Shown here one piece after another: positions 1-7,338 of a DNA stretch of 17,349 bases. The notes under the pieces are model-generated. The model had not been told where the DNA came from. It saw only the letters and a list, made by a program, of their open reading frames with translations, and made no database searches. Numbering within the stretch: position 1 is the first letter of the stretch; every line of letters begins with the position of its first letter. This stretch comes from CAYQFQ01 sp964416925 (GTDB taxonomy: Bacteria > Patescibacteriota > Minisyncoccia > Phycocordibacterales > GWA1-40-21): NCBI GenBank assembly GCA_964416925.1, contig CAYQFQ010000015.1:1-17349 (forward strand), read 5' to 3'. The translations under genes and the position numbers were made by a program.

Positions 1-52
1 AAACCCCACTTCTTTAGCAAAGAAGTACGATAGACCACTCTGACACGTCTCC
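1..52 (-). tRNA. tRNA-Ser(GCU), 5' part, cut by window edge
   Basis: Read on the minus strand from base 52 down, the sequence begins with the acceptor half GGAGACG followed by TG, then a D arm starting TCAGAGTGGTC. The anticodon stem is CTTCT/AGAAG around the 7-base loop TTGCTAA. The anticodon is GCT (bases 18 to 16), falling at tRNA position 35, which reads the serine codons AGC and AGU. The variable arm (long in tRNA-Ser), T arm and 3' acceptor strand lie beyond the window start, so acceptor pairing cannot be tested. It is transcribed away from the kinase-like gene at 149. Confidence 0.88.
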
Positions 53-63
53 TTGCCTTAGAG

Positions 64-69
64 ATTATC
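64..69 (-). promoter_or_regulatory. possible -10 box of the tRNA-Ser gene
   Basis: On the minus strand this reads GATAAT. It lies 11 bases upstream of the mature tRNA 5' end, so transcription would begin a few bases before the tRNA. No convincing -35 element is seen, so the assignment is weak. Confidence 0.3.
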
Positions 70-133
70 ACATTTTTGTAATTAATTCTAGATATTAAAT
101 CAATTGTATTTAAGTGACTGCGTTTTTAATAAA

Positions 134-142
134 TGTTAATAT
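134..142 (+). promoter_or_regulatory. extended -10 box, probable leaderless promoter of the kinase-like gene
   Basis: The sequence is TG-T-TAATAT, an extended -10 pattern. Its last base is 6 bases before the ATG at 149, so the expected transcription start falls on or next to the start codon. The same 6-base spacing recurs before four other starts in the window. Confidence 0.45.
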
Positions 143-148
143 AAAAAT

Positions 149-676
149 ATGTCAAAAAGGTTCATTCTTATAATTCAAGGTCCAATGTGTTCTGGTAAAA
201 GTTCGGTGGCAAAGATTTTGATTTCAAAATATCCAGAGCTATTTCATGCCTCAGGAGACAATATAAAATGGTTCATATCAGATTATTCTGCCGAAAAGTA
301 TTCTGGAAAGGGGATTATCACCAGACTTCTTTCTTCTCTTGTTTCCCAAGCTGTTTTAGAAAGCTTGTCTGTTCTTATTGAGGGGAACGTTGGTCTCCAA
401 AAGGACGTAAAGATATTTTCTGATATTGCAGAAAAGAATGAATTTAATTTTATCCAAGTTAATATTGAAGCCCCTTATAATGTGTTACTTGATAGGTTTA
501 ATAAAAGAGTTGAGGATGCTTTAGAGAAAAAGACAAATATCTCTGTGAAGACAGAAGAAAATATGAAGAAACGTTATGAAGGCTATCAAGAATTCAAAGA
601 TAAAACATTACCCACATTTGATTCTTCAAAAATGTCTCCGGAAAAAATAGCAGATGAAATTCAGTCATTGATATAG
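149..676 (+). CDS. P-loop kinase-like AAA family protein
   Basis: A 175-residue protein with a clear Walker A motif, GPMCSGKS at residues 11-18, immediately after the first beta strand. SGDNIKW at 36-42 places an Asp where small-molecule P-loop kinases and zeta-toxin-like proteins bind substrate. LIEGN at 76-80 is a hydrophobic strand at the expected Walker B position, and DRFNKRV at 115-121 resembles a lid arginine region. The size fits a single-domain nucleotide, shikimate or zeta-type kinase. It would use ATP in the cytoplasm; the substrate cannot be named. No Shine-Dalgarno precedes the ATG. The gene stands alone, converging on comF with a 20-base gap and no visible terminator. No antitoxin-like neighbour is present, which argues weakly against a zeta-toxin module. 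Confidence 0.75.
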   Translation: MSKRFILIIQGPMCSGKSSVAKILISKYPELFHASGDNIKWFISDYSAEKYSGKGIITRLLSSLVSQAVLESLSVLIEGNVGLQKDVKIFSDIAEKNEFNFIQVNIEAPYNVLLDRFNKRVEDALEKKTNISVKTEENMKKRYEGYQEFKDKTLPTFDSSKMSPEKIADEIQSLI

Positions 677-696
677 GATAATAAATATACTTCGAA

Positions 697-1356
697 TTAA
701 TGTGCCACTGCCACACATATCACTTTCTTTGCTCCTGCAGATTTTAAAGTTTTTCTCGCTTCAGACATTGTAGCACCGGTAGTGATCACGTCGTCAATAA
801 TTATTACACATGTCTTTTTCAAATCGCAATTTTCTGCCGTCGTAAAACAACCTTCAAGATTTCTTAATCTTTTTTCCCTGTTTTTTACGTTCACCTGATG
901 TGGCGTGTCTTTTATTTTTATCAATATGTCCCACCCTGTTTTAAATAGTTTTCCTTCATCAGTCTTGAGGATCTCTTCAACCAAGATCTCTGTTTGATTA
1001 AAACCTTTTTCTCTTAGTCTTTTGGTAGAGCAGGGAATAGGTACAATCAGAACCTTTTCATACTTCACGAAAGTTGTTTCGTCTGATATTTCTTCTAAGA
1101 TTAGATCGTAGAGTAATATCGCAAGATTATGAGATATGATTTGATTTGCTTTGTATTTAATCTGCCAAATTAGTTTCCTTGCTAATGGGTCTTTGTAGTC
1201 AAAAATAGCCAAGAATCTATCTTTTTCCATATTTCTGGCAGGTGTAATCTTCTCTAATAGATCAGACGGGGATAATGACTCAAGGAAAACCGTCTCCTTA
1301 TTTTTAGGTAAAATGATGGAGATAATAAAATCAAACATTTTTTTAAGCATGTTCAT
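697..1356 (-). CDS. comF: ComF family phosphoribosyltransferase-like protein
   Basis: A 219-residue cytoplasmic protein of the ComF family, associated with natural competence and handling of incoming single-stranded DNA. It carries the ComF signature VPIPCSTKRLREKGFNQ at residues 105-121 and the PRPP-binding loop IIIDDVITTGAT at 185-196, close to the C terminus as usual for the family. Classical ComF proteins begin with a four-cysteine zinc finger; here the first 100 residues contain no cysteine, so that domain is absent or replaced. The start could be Met1 (1356) or Met3 (1350). It is divergent from pilM across 53 bases holding back-to-back -10 boxes, which suggests a link to the pilus locus. 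Family assignment is firm; a role in DNA uptake is inferred from family and context. Confidence 0.85.
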   Translation of the reverse strand: MNMLKKMFDFIISIILPKNKETVFLESLSPSDLLEKITPARNMEKDRFLAIFDYKDPLARKLIWQIKYKANQIISHNLAILLYDLILEEISDETTFVKYEKVLIVPIPCSTKRLREKGFNQTEILVEEILKTDEGKLFKTGWDILIKIKDTPHQVNVKNREKRLRNLEGCFTTAENCDLKKTCVIIIDDVITTGATMSEARKTLKSAGAKKVICVAVAH

Positions 1357-1369
1357 TTTGAATTTTTCT

Positions 1370-1375
1370 ATTATA
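1370..1375 (-). promoter_or_regulatory. -10 box of comF
   Basis: The minus strand reads TATAAT here, 13 bases before the ATG at 1356, giving a leader of roughly 7 bases. It sits back to back with the pilM -10 box at 1382-1387, so both divergent promoters lie within the 53-base gap and polymerase would probably compete for them. Confidence 0.45.
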
Positions 1376-1378
1376 TTA

Positions 1379-1387
1379 TGATATAAT
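1379..1387 (+). promoter_or_regulatory. extended -10 box of the pilM operon
   Basis: TG-A-TATAAT, a full extended -10 element, ends 22 bases before the pilM ATG at 1410, giving a leader of about 16 bases. The leader has no Shine-Dalgarno sequence. A consensus -35 is not evident, which is acceptable for an extended -10 promoter. Confidence 0.55.
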
Positions 1388-1409
1388 ATTAACTAAGTTT
1401 ATAGAAATC

Positions 1410-2522
1410 ATGGCATTTAGTTTTAAAGACATCTTCAATTCTTTTGTGGGAAGTAAAAGCACTAGTGTGCTTGGTGTTGATGTTGGGTCATCTTCTATAA
1501 AAGTTGTTCAACTCAAAAAGAAAAATGGTAAAGCTATTCTTGAAACATATGGTGAGTTATCCCTCGGACCTTATGCAACCACTGATATTGGTAGATCTAC
1601 AATTCTTGGAACAGAGAAGCTTGCCGAAGCTTTGAAAGATCTTTTGCGTGAGTCGAATACCACGACTAAGAACTCTGGACTTTCTATTCCTATTAGTTCA
1701 AGTCTTATCAAGTTTATAAGGCTTCCTGTAAAAAATGAAAAGCAGATTGCTGACATGTTACCAATAGAAGCAAGAAGATATATTCCAGTTCCTATGTCTG
1801 AGGTGAGTCTTGATTATTGGATAATTCCCAAGAATGAAATTTTAGTTTCAGAATTTAAGGGAGATAAGAAAGTCGAACCAGAAGCAGGTACTGAAGTCTT
1901 GCTTGTAGCTATTCATAATGATGCAATAAACAAGAATAAAGAATTAGCAAGACTTTCAGAAATAGAGTCTAGTTTTTCAGATATTGAAGTTTTTAGTGCA
2001 GTGCGAGCGATTATGGATCCATCGCTTTCTCCTCAGATGGTAATAGACTTCGGGGCGAGATCCACGAAAGTCTATGTTGTGGAAAGGGGAGTTCTTAGAG
2101 CATCACATATAATAAACAGGGGGGCTCAAGATATTACACTTGCTATCTCGAAATCCACAAATATTTCTTTTATTGAAGCGGAAAAAATTAAAAGACAAAA
2201 TGGTCTTGTTGATAAAGATGTTTCTCTTTCAAATGTTTCTTCTCTGACCATTGATTATATTTTCTCTGAAGCAGGAAGGTTCGTATTTAATTATGAAAAG
2301 ACAAGCGGTAAGAAAATTAGCAAGATGTTTCTCACTGGGGGAGGTGCTTTGCTAAAAGGACTAAAGGAAAAGGCAGAAACTTCTTTTAATACACCGGTCT
2401 TCCTTGCGGATCCATTTTCTAAAGTAGAATATCCAGCATTTCTAGAGACTGTTTTAAAAGAGGCAGGTCCAGTTTTTGCTGTCGCGATGGGGTTGGCGAT
2501 AAGGAAGTTACAAGAATTCTAA
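1410..2522 (+). CDS. pilM: type IV pilus assembly protein PilM (actin-like ATPase)
   Basis: A 370-residue cytoplasmic actin-fold protein that links the motor side of the pilus machine to PilN. The nucleotide-binding elements are in the usual order: phosphate-1 GVDVGSSSIK (22-31), phosphate-2 VIDFGARSTKVYV (211-223) and the adenosine loop FLTGGGALLKGL (307-318). The region LPIEARRYIPVPMSEV (117-132) is the conserved PilM segment of ExExxxYIPxxxxEv type. Length matches the family. It is the first gene of the pilM-N-O-P-like-B run, with pilN 56 bases downstream behind its own -10 box. The start follows from the actin fold beginning within about 20 residues and from the promoter position. Confidence 0.95.
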   Translation: MAFSFKDIFNSFVGSKSTSVLGVDVGSSSIKVVQLKKKNGKAILETYGELSLGPYATTDIGRSTILGTEKLAEALKDLLRESNTTTKNSGLSIPISSSLIKFIRLPVKNEKQIADMLPIEARRYIPVPMSEVSLDYWIIPKNEILVSEFKGDKKVEPEAGTEVLLVAIHNDAINKNKELARLSEIESSFSDIEVFSAVRAIMDPSLSPQMVIDFGARSTKVYVVERGVLRASHIINRGAQDITLAISKSTNISFIEAEKIKRQNGLVDKDVSLSNVSSLTIDYIFSEAGRFVFNYEKTSGKKISKMFLTGGGALLKGLKEKAETSFNTPVFLADPFSKVEYPAFLETVLKEAGPVFAVAMGLAIRKLQEF

Positions 2523-2560
2523 TCCACAGTATTTTGTTGTGTTATTTAATTGTAGTTTGA

Positions 2561-2568
2561 TGTATAAT
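2561..2568 (+). promoter_or_regulatory. -10 box upstream of pilN
   Basis: TGTATAAT in the pilM-pilN gap. The hexamer ends 10 bases before the pilN ATG, so transcripts would start about 4 bases before the start codon. It suggests that pilN and downstream genes have an internal promoter in addition to the one before pilM. Confidence 0.5.
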
Positions 2569-2578
2569 ATAAAACAGA

Positions 2579-3187
2579 ATGGATAATAATATTCAAACAT
2601 CTTTTATACCAAAAAAACCTATTGTAGATGATTCAAGAATCTCAGGTTCTGGAATAAGTCTCTTTCTAGTCGTCTCGATAATAGTATTTCTTGTAAGTCT
2701 TGCGCTCATGGCGTGGGTAACTTTGACTAAATCGAGTATGATTAATGCTATTAAGCTAGACAAAGAAACAATCTCAAAGAATAAAAGTGCTTTTGAAACA
2801 GAAACAATAGAGAGTATTTTAAGATTAGACTCAAGAATAAAAGTTGGCCAGAATCTTTTAGATAAACATATTGTTGTGTCTCCTATATTTAATTTTCTTG
2901 AACAGAGGACACTAAGAAGTGTTAGATTTAAAAACTTCAAATTCTATGCAGCGGGTAAAGCTGCAGATGGAAGCGATGTGGTAAAGGTAGAAATGTCTGG
3001 AGTAGCAAGAGATTTTAAGACAATTGCGCTTCAAGCAGATGAGTTCGGCAAAGTGGAGTATAGGGATGTTGTTAGAGAAACAAATTTCTCCGATTTAAAT
3101 ATTACTCAAGACGGGCAGGTTTCCTTTAGTTTTTCAGCTTATGTTATACCAGGTTTTATTGCGTATATAAATAATATTCAACAATAA
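2579..3187 (+). CDS. pilN: type IV pilus assembly protein PilN-like
   Basis: A 202-residue bitopic membrane protein: cytoplasmic N terminus of about 26 residues, one hydrophobic segment at about 27-49, then an outward-facing domain beginning with a Lys/Glu-rich helical stretch (about 55-80). This is the PilN layout, in which the short N-terminal tail docks into PilM and the external part pairs with PilO. Sequence conservation is weak, as is usual for PilN, so the call rests on architecture and on position between pilM and a PilO-like gene. The tail holds an IPKKP segment (10-14) rather than an obvious copy of the INLLP motif of proteobacterial PilN, a divergence worth noting. The pilO ATG follows the stop by one base. 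Confidence 0.8.
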   Translation: MDNNIQTSFIPKKPIVDDSRISGSGISLFLVVSIIVFLVSLALMAWVTLTKSSMINAIKLDKETISKNKSAFETETIESILRLDSRIKVGQNLLDKHIVVSPIFNFLEQRTLRSVRFKNFKFYAAGKAADGSDVVKVEMSGVARDFKTIALQADEFGKVEYRDVVRETNFSDLNITQDGQVSFSFSAYVIPGFIAYINNIQQ

Positions 3188-3188
3188 A

Positions 3189-3761
3189 ATGAATTTATTA
3201 GCACCAATTATATTTCTCATAGCTTCTGCCGGATTATTTTTTGGATATGTAGATCCAAACTATAAAGGACGTTCTGATTTTGTTGAGTCTGACTATACTA
3301 CTTATGGTATTAAGCAACTCCAAATAGAAAAGGATCAGTATGATTCAACTGCACAAAATTCAAATAAAGTAACAGCACAAAGAGATGCACTTGTTGCCAA
3401 GAAAAATAGTATTATAACGACAGACCAAGATAAGTTACAGAAATTTCTACCAGATAATATTGATAATGTTAAACTGATTCTTGAGGTAAGTAATATTGCG
3501 GAAAAGAGATCTCTATCGATAAAAAATATTTCAATCGGCGGTAACGCAAAAAAGACCACCGAGATTGGTCCAGACAGCTCACCTTACGGAACAGTATCCT
3601 TACGGTTTAATGTGGTTTCAAGTTATGATAATTTCCTAACTTTTTTGAACGATCTAGAGTCAAACCTTAGATTGGTGGATGTTACAGACATTAGTTTTAA
3701 TTCAACGGATACTGGTTTTTATGAATTTTCGTTTAGCTTGAATACTTATTGGTTAAAATAA
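3189..3761 (+). CDS. pilO: type IV pilus assembly protein PilO-like
   Basis: A 190-residue protein with a hydrophobic N-terminal anchor (about 4-20) and almost no cytoplasmic tail. A polar, probably coiled-coil stretch follows (about 38-82), then LPDNIDNVKLILEVSNIA (87-104), which resembles the PilO junction between coiled coil and ferredoxin-like fold. The C-terminal half alternates strands and helices (SLRFNVVSSYDNFLTFLNDL, 137-156), as in PilO. It would heterodimerise with PilN at the outer face of the membrane to connect the motor to the rest of the machine. It begins one base after pilN, consistent with translational coupling. Primary conservation is low; position and architecture carry the call. 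Confidence 0.8.
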   Translation: MNLLAPIIFLIASAGLFFGYVDPNYKGRSDFVESDYTTYGIKQLQIEKDQYDSTAQNSNKVTAQRDALVAKKNSIITTDQDKLQKFLPDNIDNVKLILEVSNIAEKRSLSIKNISIGGNAKKTTEIGPDSSPYGTVSLRFNVVSSYDNFLTFLNDLESNLRLVDVTDISFNSTDTGFYEFSFSLNTYWLK

Positions 3762-3768
3762 TGAAAAT

Positions 3769-4098
3769 ATGAGTAATTTATCAAAAATCTTAGCAGGAAT
3801 AGTAGTAGTAATAATTTTGATATTTATCATCAGTTATTTTGGTAAGGGTACAACTACTGATACCCAATCTCTTGTTAAGCAAAATGGTGTTGCTGAAATT
3901 GGTGAGGCAAAATATGTGTTAACATTACTTAATAAGATGTCAGAAGTTAAACTCAATGATGCTATTTTCACAAACCAAGGTTTTGTTCTCCTAAATGACA
4001 ACAGTGTTGTACTTATACCTCAGTCTGTAAGTAGAGATAATCCTTTTGCTCCAGTAAGCGCTTCAGAGCTTTCTTCAGTCTCTACAACAACTAGATAA
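3769..4098 (+). CDS. small PilP-like membrane-anchored pilus protein
   Basis: A 109-residue protein with one hydrophobic N-terminal segment (about 8-24) and an outward-facing domain of about 85 residues. It occupies the place of pilP, between pilO and pilB. A short segment RDNPFAP at 89-95 recalls the RDPF-type motif of proteobacterial PilP. There is no lipobox cysteine; the anchor is a transmembrane helix. The C-terminal tail is Ser/Thr-rich. Because no outer-membrane secretin gene is present nearby, a PilP-like protein here would have to work without PilQ, as expected in a cell with a single membrane. The pilB ATG lies 5 bases after the stop. The gene is clearly real from its place in a tightly packed operon; the PilP relationship is an inference from position and the short motif. 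Confidence 0.6.
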   Translation: MSNLSKILAGIVVVIILIFIISYFGKGTTTDTQSLVKQNGVAEIGEAKYVLTLLNKMSEVKLNDAIFTNQGFVLLNDNSVVLIPQSVSRDNPFAPVSASELSSVSTTTR

Positions 4099-4103
4099 AA
4101 TAT

Positions 4104-5831
4104 ATGGGAATACTTGATGTATTAGTAGAAAAGGGAATAATCAAGACCGGTGACATTCAAAAAGTAGAAAAAATATCTTCAGTCTCAGGCAGAAGTGTTG
4201 AGTCAGTTCTAGAGGAAGATATGAATGTTCCAGCCGAAGCTGTCCTTGATGCAAAAGGTGGTTATTATAATATCCCAACATTTAATTTGGGAGAAGTTAA
4301 TATTCCTTTTTCAATTTTAAAATACATTTCTGAAGATGCTGCGACACATTATGGTTTTGTACCGCTTTCTACAAAAGACGGAGTTCTTGAGGTTGGTATT
4401 GTTGAACCAGAAAATATTGAGTCGAGAGATGCTCTTACTTTTATAGCAGGGAAGCTCAACATGCCTTATAAGATTTTTCTTATTTCACATAAGGATTATA
4501 AAAAAATTATAGAAAGTTATAAAGGTTTATCTGGAGAAGTTACAAAAGCACTTACTGAACTTGAATCAGAGCTATCTGAAGATTTGGAAGGCGTGGAACT
4601 CCTAGACAAAAGAGGAGGGAGCGACAAAATTGAAACGAGAATAATTGAAGATGCACCGGTCACAAAGATTGTTGCAACTATCTTGAGGTATGCTATTGAG
4701 GGTAATGCTTCAGATATTCACATTGAAAGGCTTAGAGATAAAGTCAGAGTTAGATTTAGGGTTGATGGAGAACTACACACAAGTCTCATTCTACCTCCTG
4801 AAGTTCATCAGGCTGTGGTTGCTCGTATAAAGATACTTTCGAACATGCGTCTTGATGAGAAGAGGAAGCCTCAAGATGAAAGATTTTCTGCAAAGATTGA
4901 TGGAAGAAAGATAGACTTTCGTGTTTCTACTTTTCCCGCATATTATGGCGAGAAGGTTGTGATGAGAATTCTTGACCAAGAAAGAGGTGTTAGACCGCTC
5001 GAAGAGATGGACATGACGACAAGACATATAGAGATGGTTAGAGAAGCCATGAAAAAGCCCTATGGACTTATTCTTATTTCTGGTCCTACAGGTTCGGGAA
5101 AGACAACAACTCTTTATGCAATGCTGAACGAATTGAATATTGAAGGAAAAAATGTTTTGAGTCTTGAGGACCCAATAGAATACAGTATTGAGGGGATTAA
5201 CCAGTCTCAAGTTTTTCCTGAGATTGGATATACTTTTGCATCAGGACTTCGAACCACACTTAGACAAGATCCAAACATTATAATGGTGGGGGAGATTAGA
5301 GATAAAGAAACTGCTCAACTTGCGGTTCAAGCAGCTCTTACTGGTCACCTTGTTCTTTCAACAATTCACACAAACACAGCAGCTGGTGTAATACCCCGAC
5401 TTATTGATATGGGAGTTGATCCTTATCTTATTCCCCCCACACTTGTCTTAACAATGGGTCAAAGACTTGTGAGAAAACTTTGTGCTGGAACGGGAAAGAA
5501 GATTCCAATAGAGGGTAGTATTAAAGAAATGATAGATAAGAAATTCCAGGATTTGCCGGAGCAGTTTAGAAAAGAACTTCCTCAAGCCTCTGAGATGTAT
5601 TCAATCGAACCCACCAAACAGTGCCCAAGTGGTACTAAAGGGAGAGTCGCAGTTTATGAAATGTTCTCTATGAACAAAGAGATTGAACAAGTTGTCCTAA
5701 AAAACCCAGTAGAGTCACAGGTTTATGATGTAGCAAGAAGACAGGGAATGATAACCATGAAAGAGGACGCTATAATAAAAGCGATGCAGGGGTTGATACC
5801 GTTTGAGGAAATAAATAGTCTTGGGAATTAG
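4104..5831 (+). CDS. pilB: type IV pilus extension ATPase PilB
   Basis: A 575-residue hexameric cytoplasmic ATPase that powers pilus polymerisation. An N-terminal MshEN/GspE-N type domain (about 1-145) precedes the N2 domain with DIHIE (204-208). The motor core has Walker A GPTGSGKTT (327-335), Asp box LSLEDPIEY (352-360), Walker B IIMVGEIRD (392-400) with catalytic Glu397, and His box HLVLSTIHTN (415-424). PilB/GspE proteins normally carry two CxxC pairs binding zinc after the His box; here each pair keeps one cysteine only (Cys460 in LCAGTG, Cys507 in QCPSGTKGR), so the zinc site looks eroded. The following GRVAVYEM segment (513-520) is normal. The ATG is 5 bases after the preceding stop. 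No Shine-Dalgarno is present. Confidence 0.96.
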   Translation: MGILDVLVEKGIIKTGDIQKVEKISSVSGRSVESVLEEDMNVPAEAVLDAKGGYYNIPTFNLGEVNIPFSILKYISEDAATHYGFVPLSTKDGVLEVGIVEPENIESRDALTFIAGKLNMPYKIFLISHKDYKKIIESYKGLSGEVTKALTELESELSEDLEGVELLDKRGGSDKIETRIIEDAPVTKIVATILRYAIEGNASDIHIERLRDKVRVRFRVDGELHTSLILPPEVHQAVVARIKILSNMRLDEKRKPQDERFSAKIDGRKIDFRVSTFPAYYGEKVVMRILDQERGVRPLEEMDMTTRHIEMVREAMKKPYGLILISGPTGSGKTTTLYAMLNELNIEGKNVLSLEDPIEYSIEGINQSQVFPEIGYTFASGLRTTLRQDPNIIMVGEIRDKETAQLAVQAALTGHLVLSTIHTNTAAGVIPRLIDMGVDPYLIPPTLVLTMGQRLVRKLCAGTGKKIPIEGSIKEMIDKKFQDLPEQFRKELPQASEMYSIEPTKQCPSGTKGRVAVYEMFSMNKEIEQVVLKNPVESQVYDVARRQGMITMKEDAIIKAMQGLIPFEEINSLGN

Positions 5832-5860
5832 TTTTTTCCTATAACCTTTTTAAAAAAAGT

Positions 5861-5868
5861 TGTATAAT
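5861..5868 (+). promoter_or_regulatory. -10 box, probable leaderless promoter of the response regulator
   Basis: TGTATAAT in the gap after pilB; the hexamer ends 6 bases before the ATG at 5875, placing the expected transcription start at the start codon. It would allow the response regulator, pilT and pilC to be transcribed separately from pilM-pilB. Confidence 0.6.
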
Positions 5869-5874
5869 AAAGAT

Positions 5875-6270
5875 ATGAAAGAAAACAAAAAGAAAATTCT
5901 AATAGTGGACGACGATAAGTTTTTACTCAACATGTATTTCATGAAATTTGAGAAAAACGGTTTTGAGGCATCTGTTGCAACAAGCGGTGCTGAAGCAATT
6001 GATTCGCTTAGAAATGGCCTTAACCCAGATATCGTAGTTATGGATTTGATAATGCCAACAATGGACGGTTTCGCAATGCTTGAGAATATAAGAAAGGAAA
6101 AACTTGCACCAAACGCTGTCTATATAATGCTTACCAATCAAGGATTACTTTCAGATATCAATAGAGCAAAAGAACTCGGGATTCACGGATACATTGTGAA
6201 GGCAACAACTATTCCTTCCGAAGTTGTTGAAGAAGTGACAGATATATATAATAAAAATAATTCAAAATAA
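5875..6270 (+). CDS. stand-alone receiver-domain response regulator
   Basis: A 131-residue single CheY-like receiver domain without output domain. The acidic pocket is at DDD 12-14, the phosphoacceptor Asp57 lies in IVVMDLIMPTMDG (53-65), the switch Thr87 in IMLTN, and the conserved Lys109 in YIVKA. An upstream in-frame TTG at 5860 would overlap the -10 box, so the ATG at 5875 is preferred. The gene sits between pilB and pilT, with the pilT ATG directly abutting its stop. By analogy with PilG/PilH of twitching systems it may control motor assembly or switching, but that is inferred from context. No histidine kinase gene is in the window. Confidence 0.92.
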   Translation: MKENKKKILIVDDDKFLLNMYFMKFEKNGFEASVATSGAEAIDSLRNGLNPDIVVMDLIMPTMDGFAMLENIRKEKLAPNAVYIMLTNQGLLSDINRAKELGIHGYIVKATTIPSEVVEEVTDIYNKNNSK

Positions 6271-7332
6271 ATGTCATACAAAGAAAATTTAACTGAGCTT
6301 TTAGATATAGTTATTCAAGAGGGGGGATCAGACCTGCATCTTTCTGAAGGGCGAAATCCTACGATTAGAGTCTCTGGTTTTCTTATTCCACTTGTCAAAA
6401 AAGAAGTTCTTAAAAAAGAAAATACCGATGGATTTTTAAATGAGTTATTGAATGAAGAAAATAAGAAACTTTTCAAGGATAATGGTGAGGTGGATTTTTC
6501 TTATGATTATAAAAATGGAACTAGATTTCGAGGTAATGCATATATGCAGAAGGGAATAGCTAGTGTTGCTCTTCGTCTTATTCCGGCACAGATTAGAAGT
6601 TTTGAAGAATTAAACCTTCCAGATGTTTTAAAAATGTTTGCAGAAAAACCACAGGGTTTTTTCCTTGTTGTTGGTCCAGTAGGGCATGGAAAATCCACAA
6701 CTCTTGCTGCAATGATAGAATATATTAATGCGACAAGGCCTGAACATATTATTACAATTGAAGACCCGATTGAGTATATTTACGAACAGAAGAAATCTAT
6801 TATAGACCAAAGAGAAGTCAGAATGGATACAAAAGATTTCGTTTCTGGTTTGCAGTCCATGTTTAGACAAGATGTTGACGTTGCTTTGATTGGTGAGATG
6901 AGAGGAACAGAAACCATATCGACCGCGGTCACAGCGGCTGAGACAGGGCACTTGGTTTTCTCAACACTACATACAAATAGTGCAGCGCAAACAATTTCAA
7001 GAATTATCGACTCTTTCCCTGCAGAACAGCAAGACCAGATTAGAGTTCAGCTCGCAGGAAGTTTGACTGGTATTTTTTCTCAGAGACTTATTCCAAGAAT
7101 TTCTGGTGGGCTTATTCCTGCTTTTGAATTGCTTATAAACAATAATGCAGTCGCAAACTTAATAAGAGAAAATAGAATTCACGAATTGAATTCAGTAATT
7201 GAAACCAGCTCAAAAGATGGAATGATGGATATGAATAGATACTTAGCTGAGCTCGTGTCACGAGGGGAAATTACAGTTGAAAATGCATATATGTACTCAT
7301 ACGATCCAAATACATTACAGAGGCTTTTATAA
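6271..7332 (+). CDS. pilT: type IV pilus retraction ATPase PilT
   Basis: A 353-residue hexameric cytoplasmic ATPase for pilus retraction. The N-terminal PAS-like domain contains GGSDLHLSEG (18-27). The core holds a Walker A of unusual composition, GPVGHGKST (135-143, where GPTGSGKST is typical), Asp box ITIEDPIEY (161-169), Walker B VALIGEMRG (204-212) with Glu209, and His box HLVFSTLHTN (227-236). The PilT-specific C-terminal motif of AIRNLIRE type appears as AVANLIRE (293-300), which separates it from PilB. Lys141 and Ser142 of the P-loop are kept, so ATP binding should persist. Length and order are normal for the family. Its ATG abuts the response regulator stop and pilC starts 6 bases after its own stop. 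Confidence 0.95.
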   Translation: MSYKENLTELLDIVIQEGGSDLHLSEGRNPTIRVSGFLIPLVKKEVLKKENTDGFLNELLNEENKKLFKDNGEVDFSYDYKNGTRFRGNAYMQKGIASVALRLIPAQIRSFEELNLPDVLKMFAEKPQGFFLVVGPVGHGKSTTLAAMIEYINATRPEHIITIEDPIEYIYEQKKSIIDQREVRMDTKDFVSGLQSMFRQDVDVALIGEMRGTETISTAVTAAETGHLVFSTLHTNSAAQTISRIIDSFPAEQQDQIRVQLAGSLTGIFSQRLIPRISGGLIPAFELLINNNAVANLIRENRIHELNSVIETSSKDGMMDMNRYLAELVSRGEITVENAYMYSYDPNTLQRLL

Positions 7333-7338
7333 AAACAA

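Noticed and set aside
677..696. Terminator between the convergent kinase-like gene and comF
   Set aside because: The 20-base gap has no hairpin or T tract on either strand.
4791..5210. Minus-strand 139-codon frame inside pilB
   Set aside because: It lies opposite the conserved PilB motor domain, is rich in Ser, His and Cys as antisense frames often are, and has no family features.
5860..5874. TTG start of the response regulator at 5860
   Set aside because: It would place the start codon across the -10 box. ATG 5875 begins just before the receiver domain's first strand.
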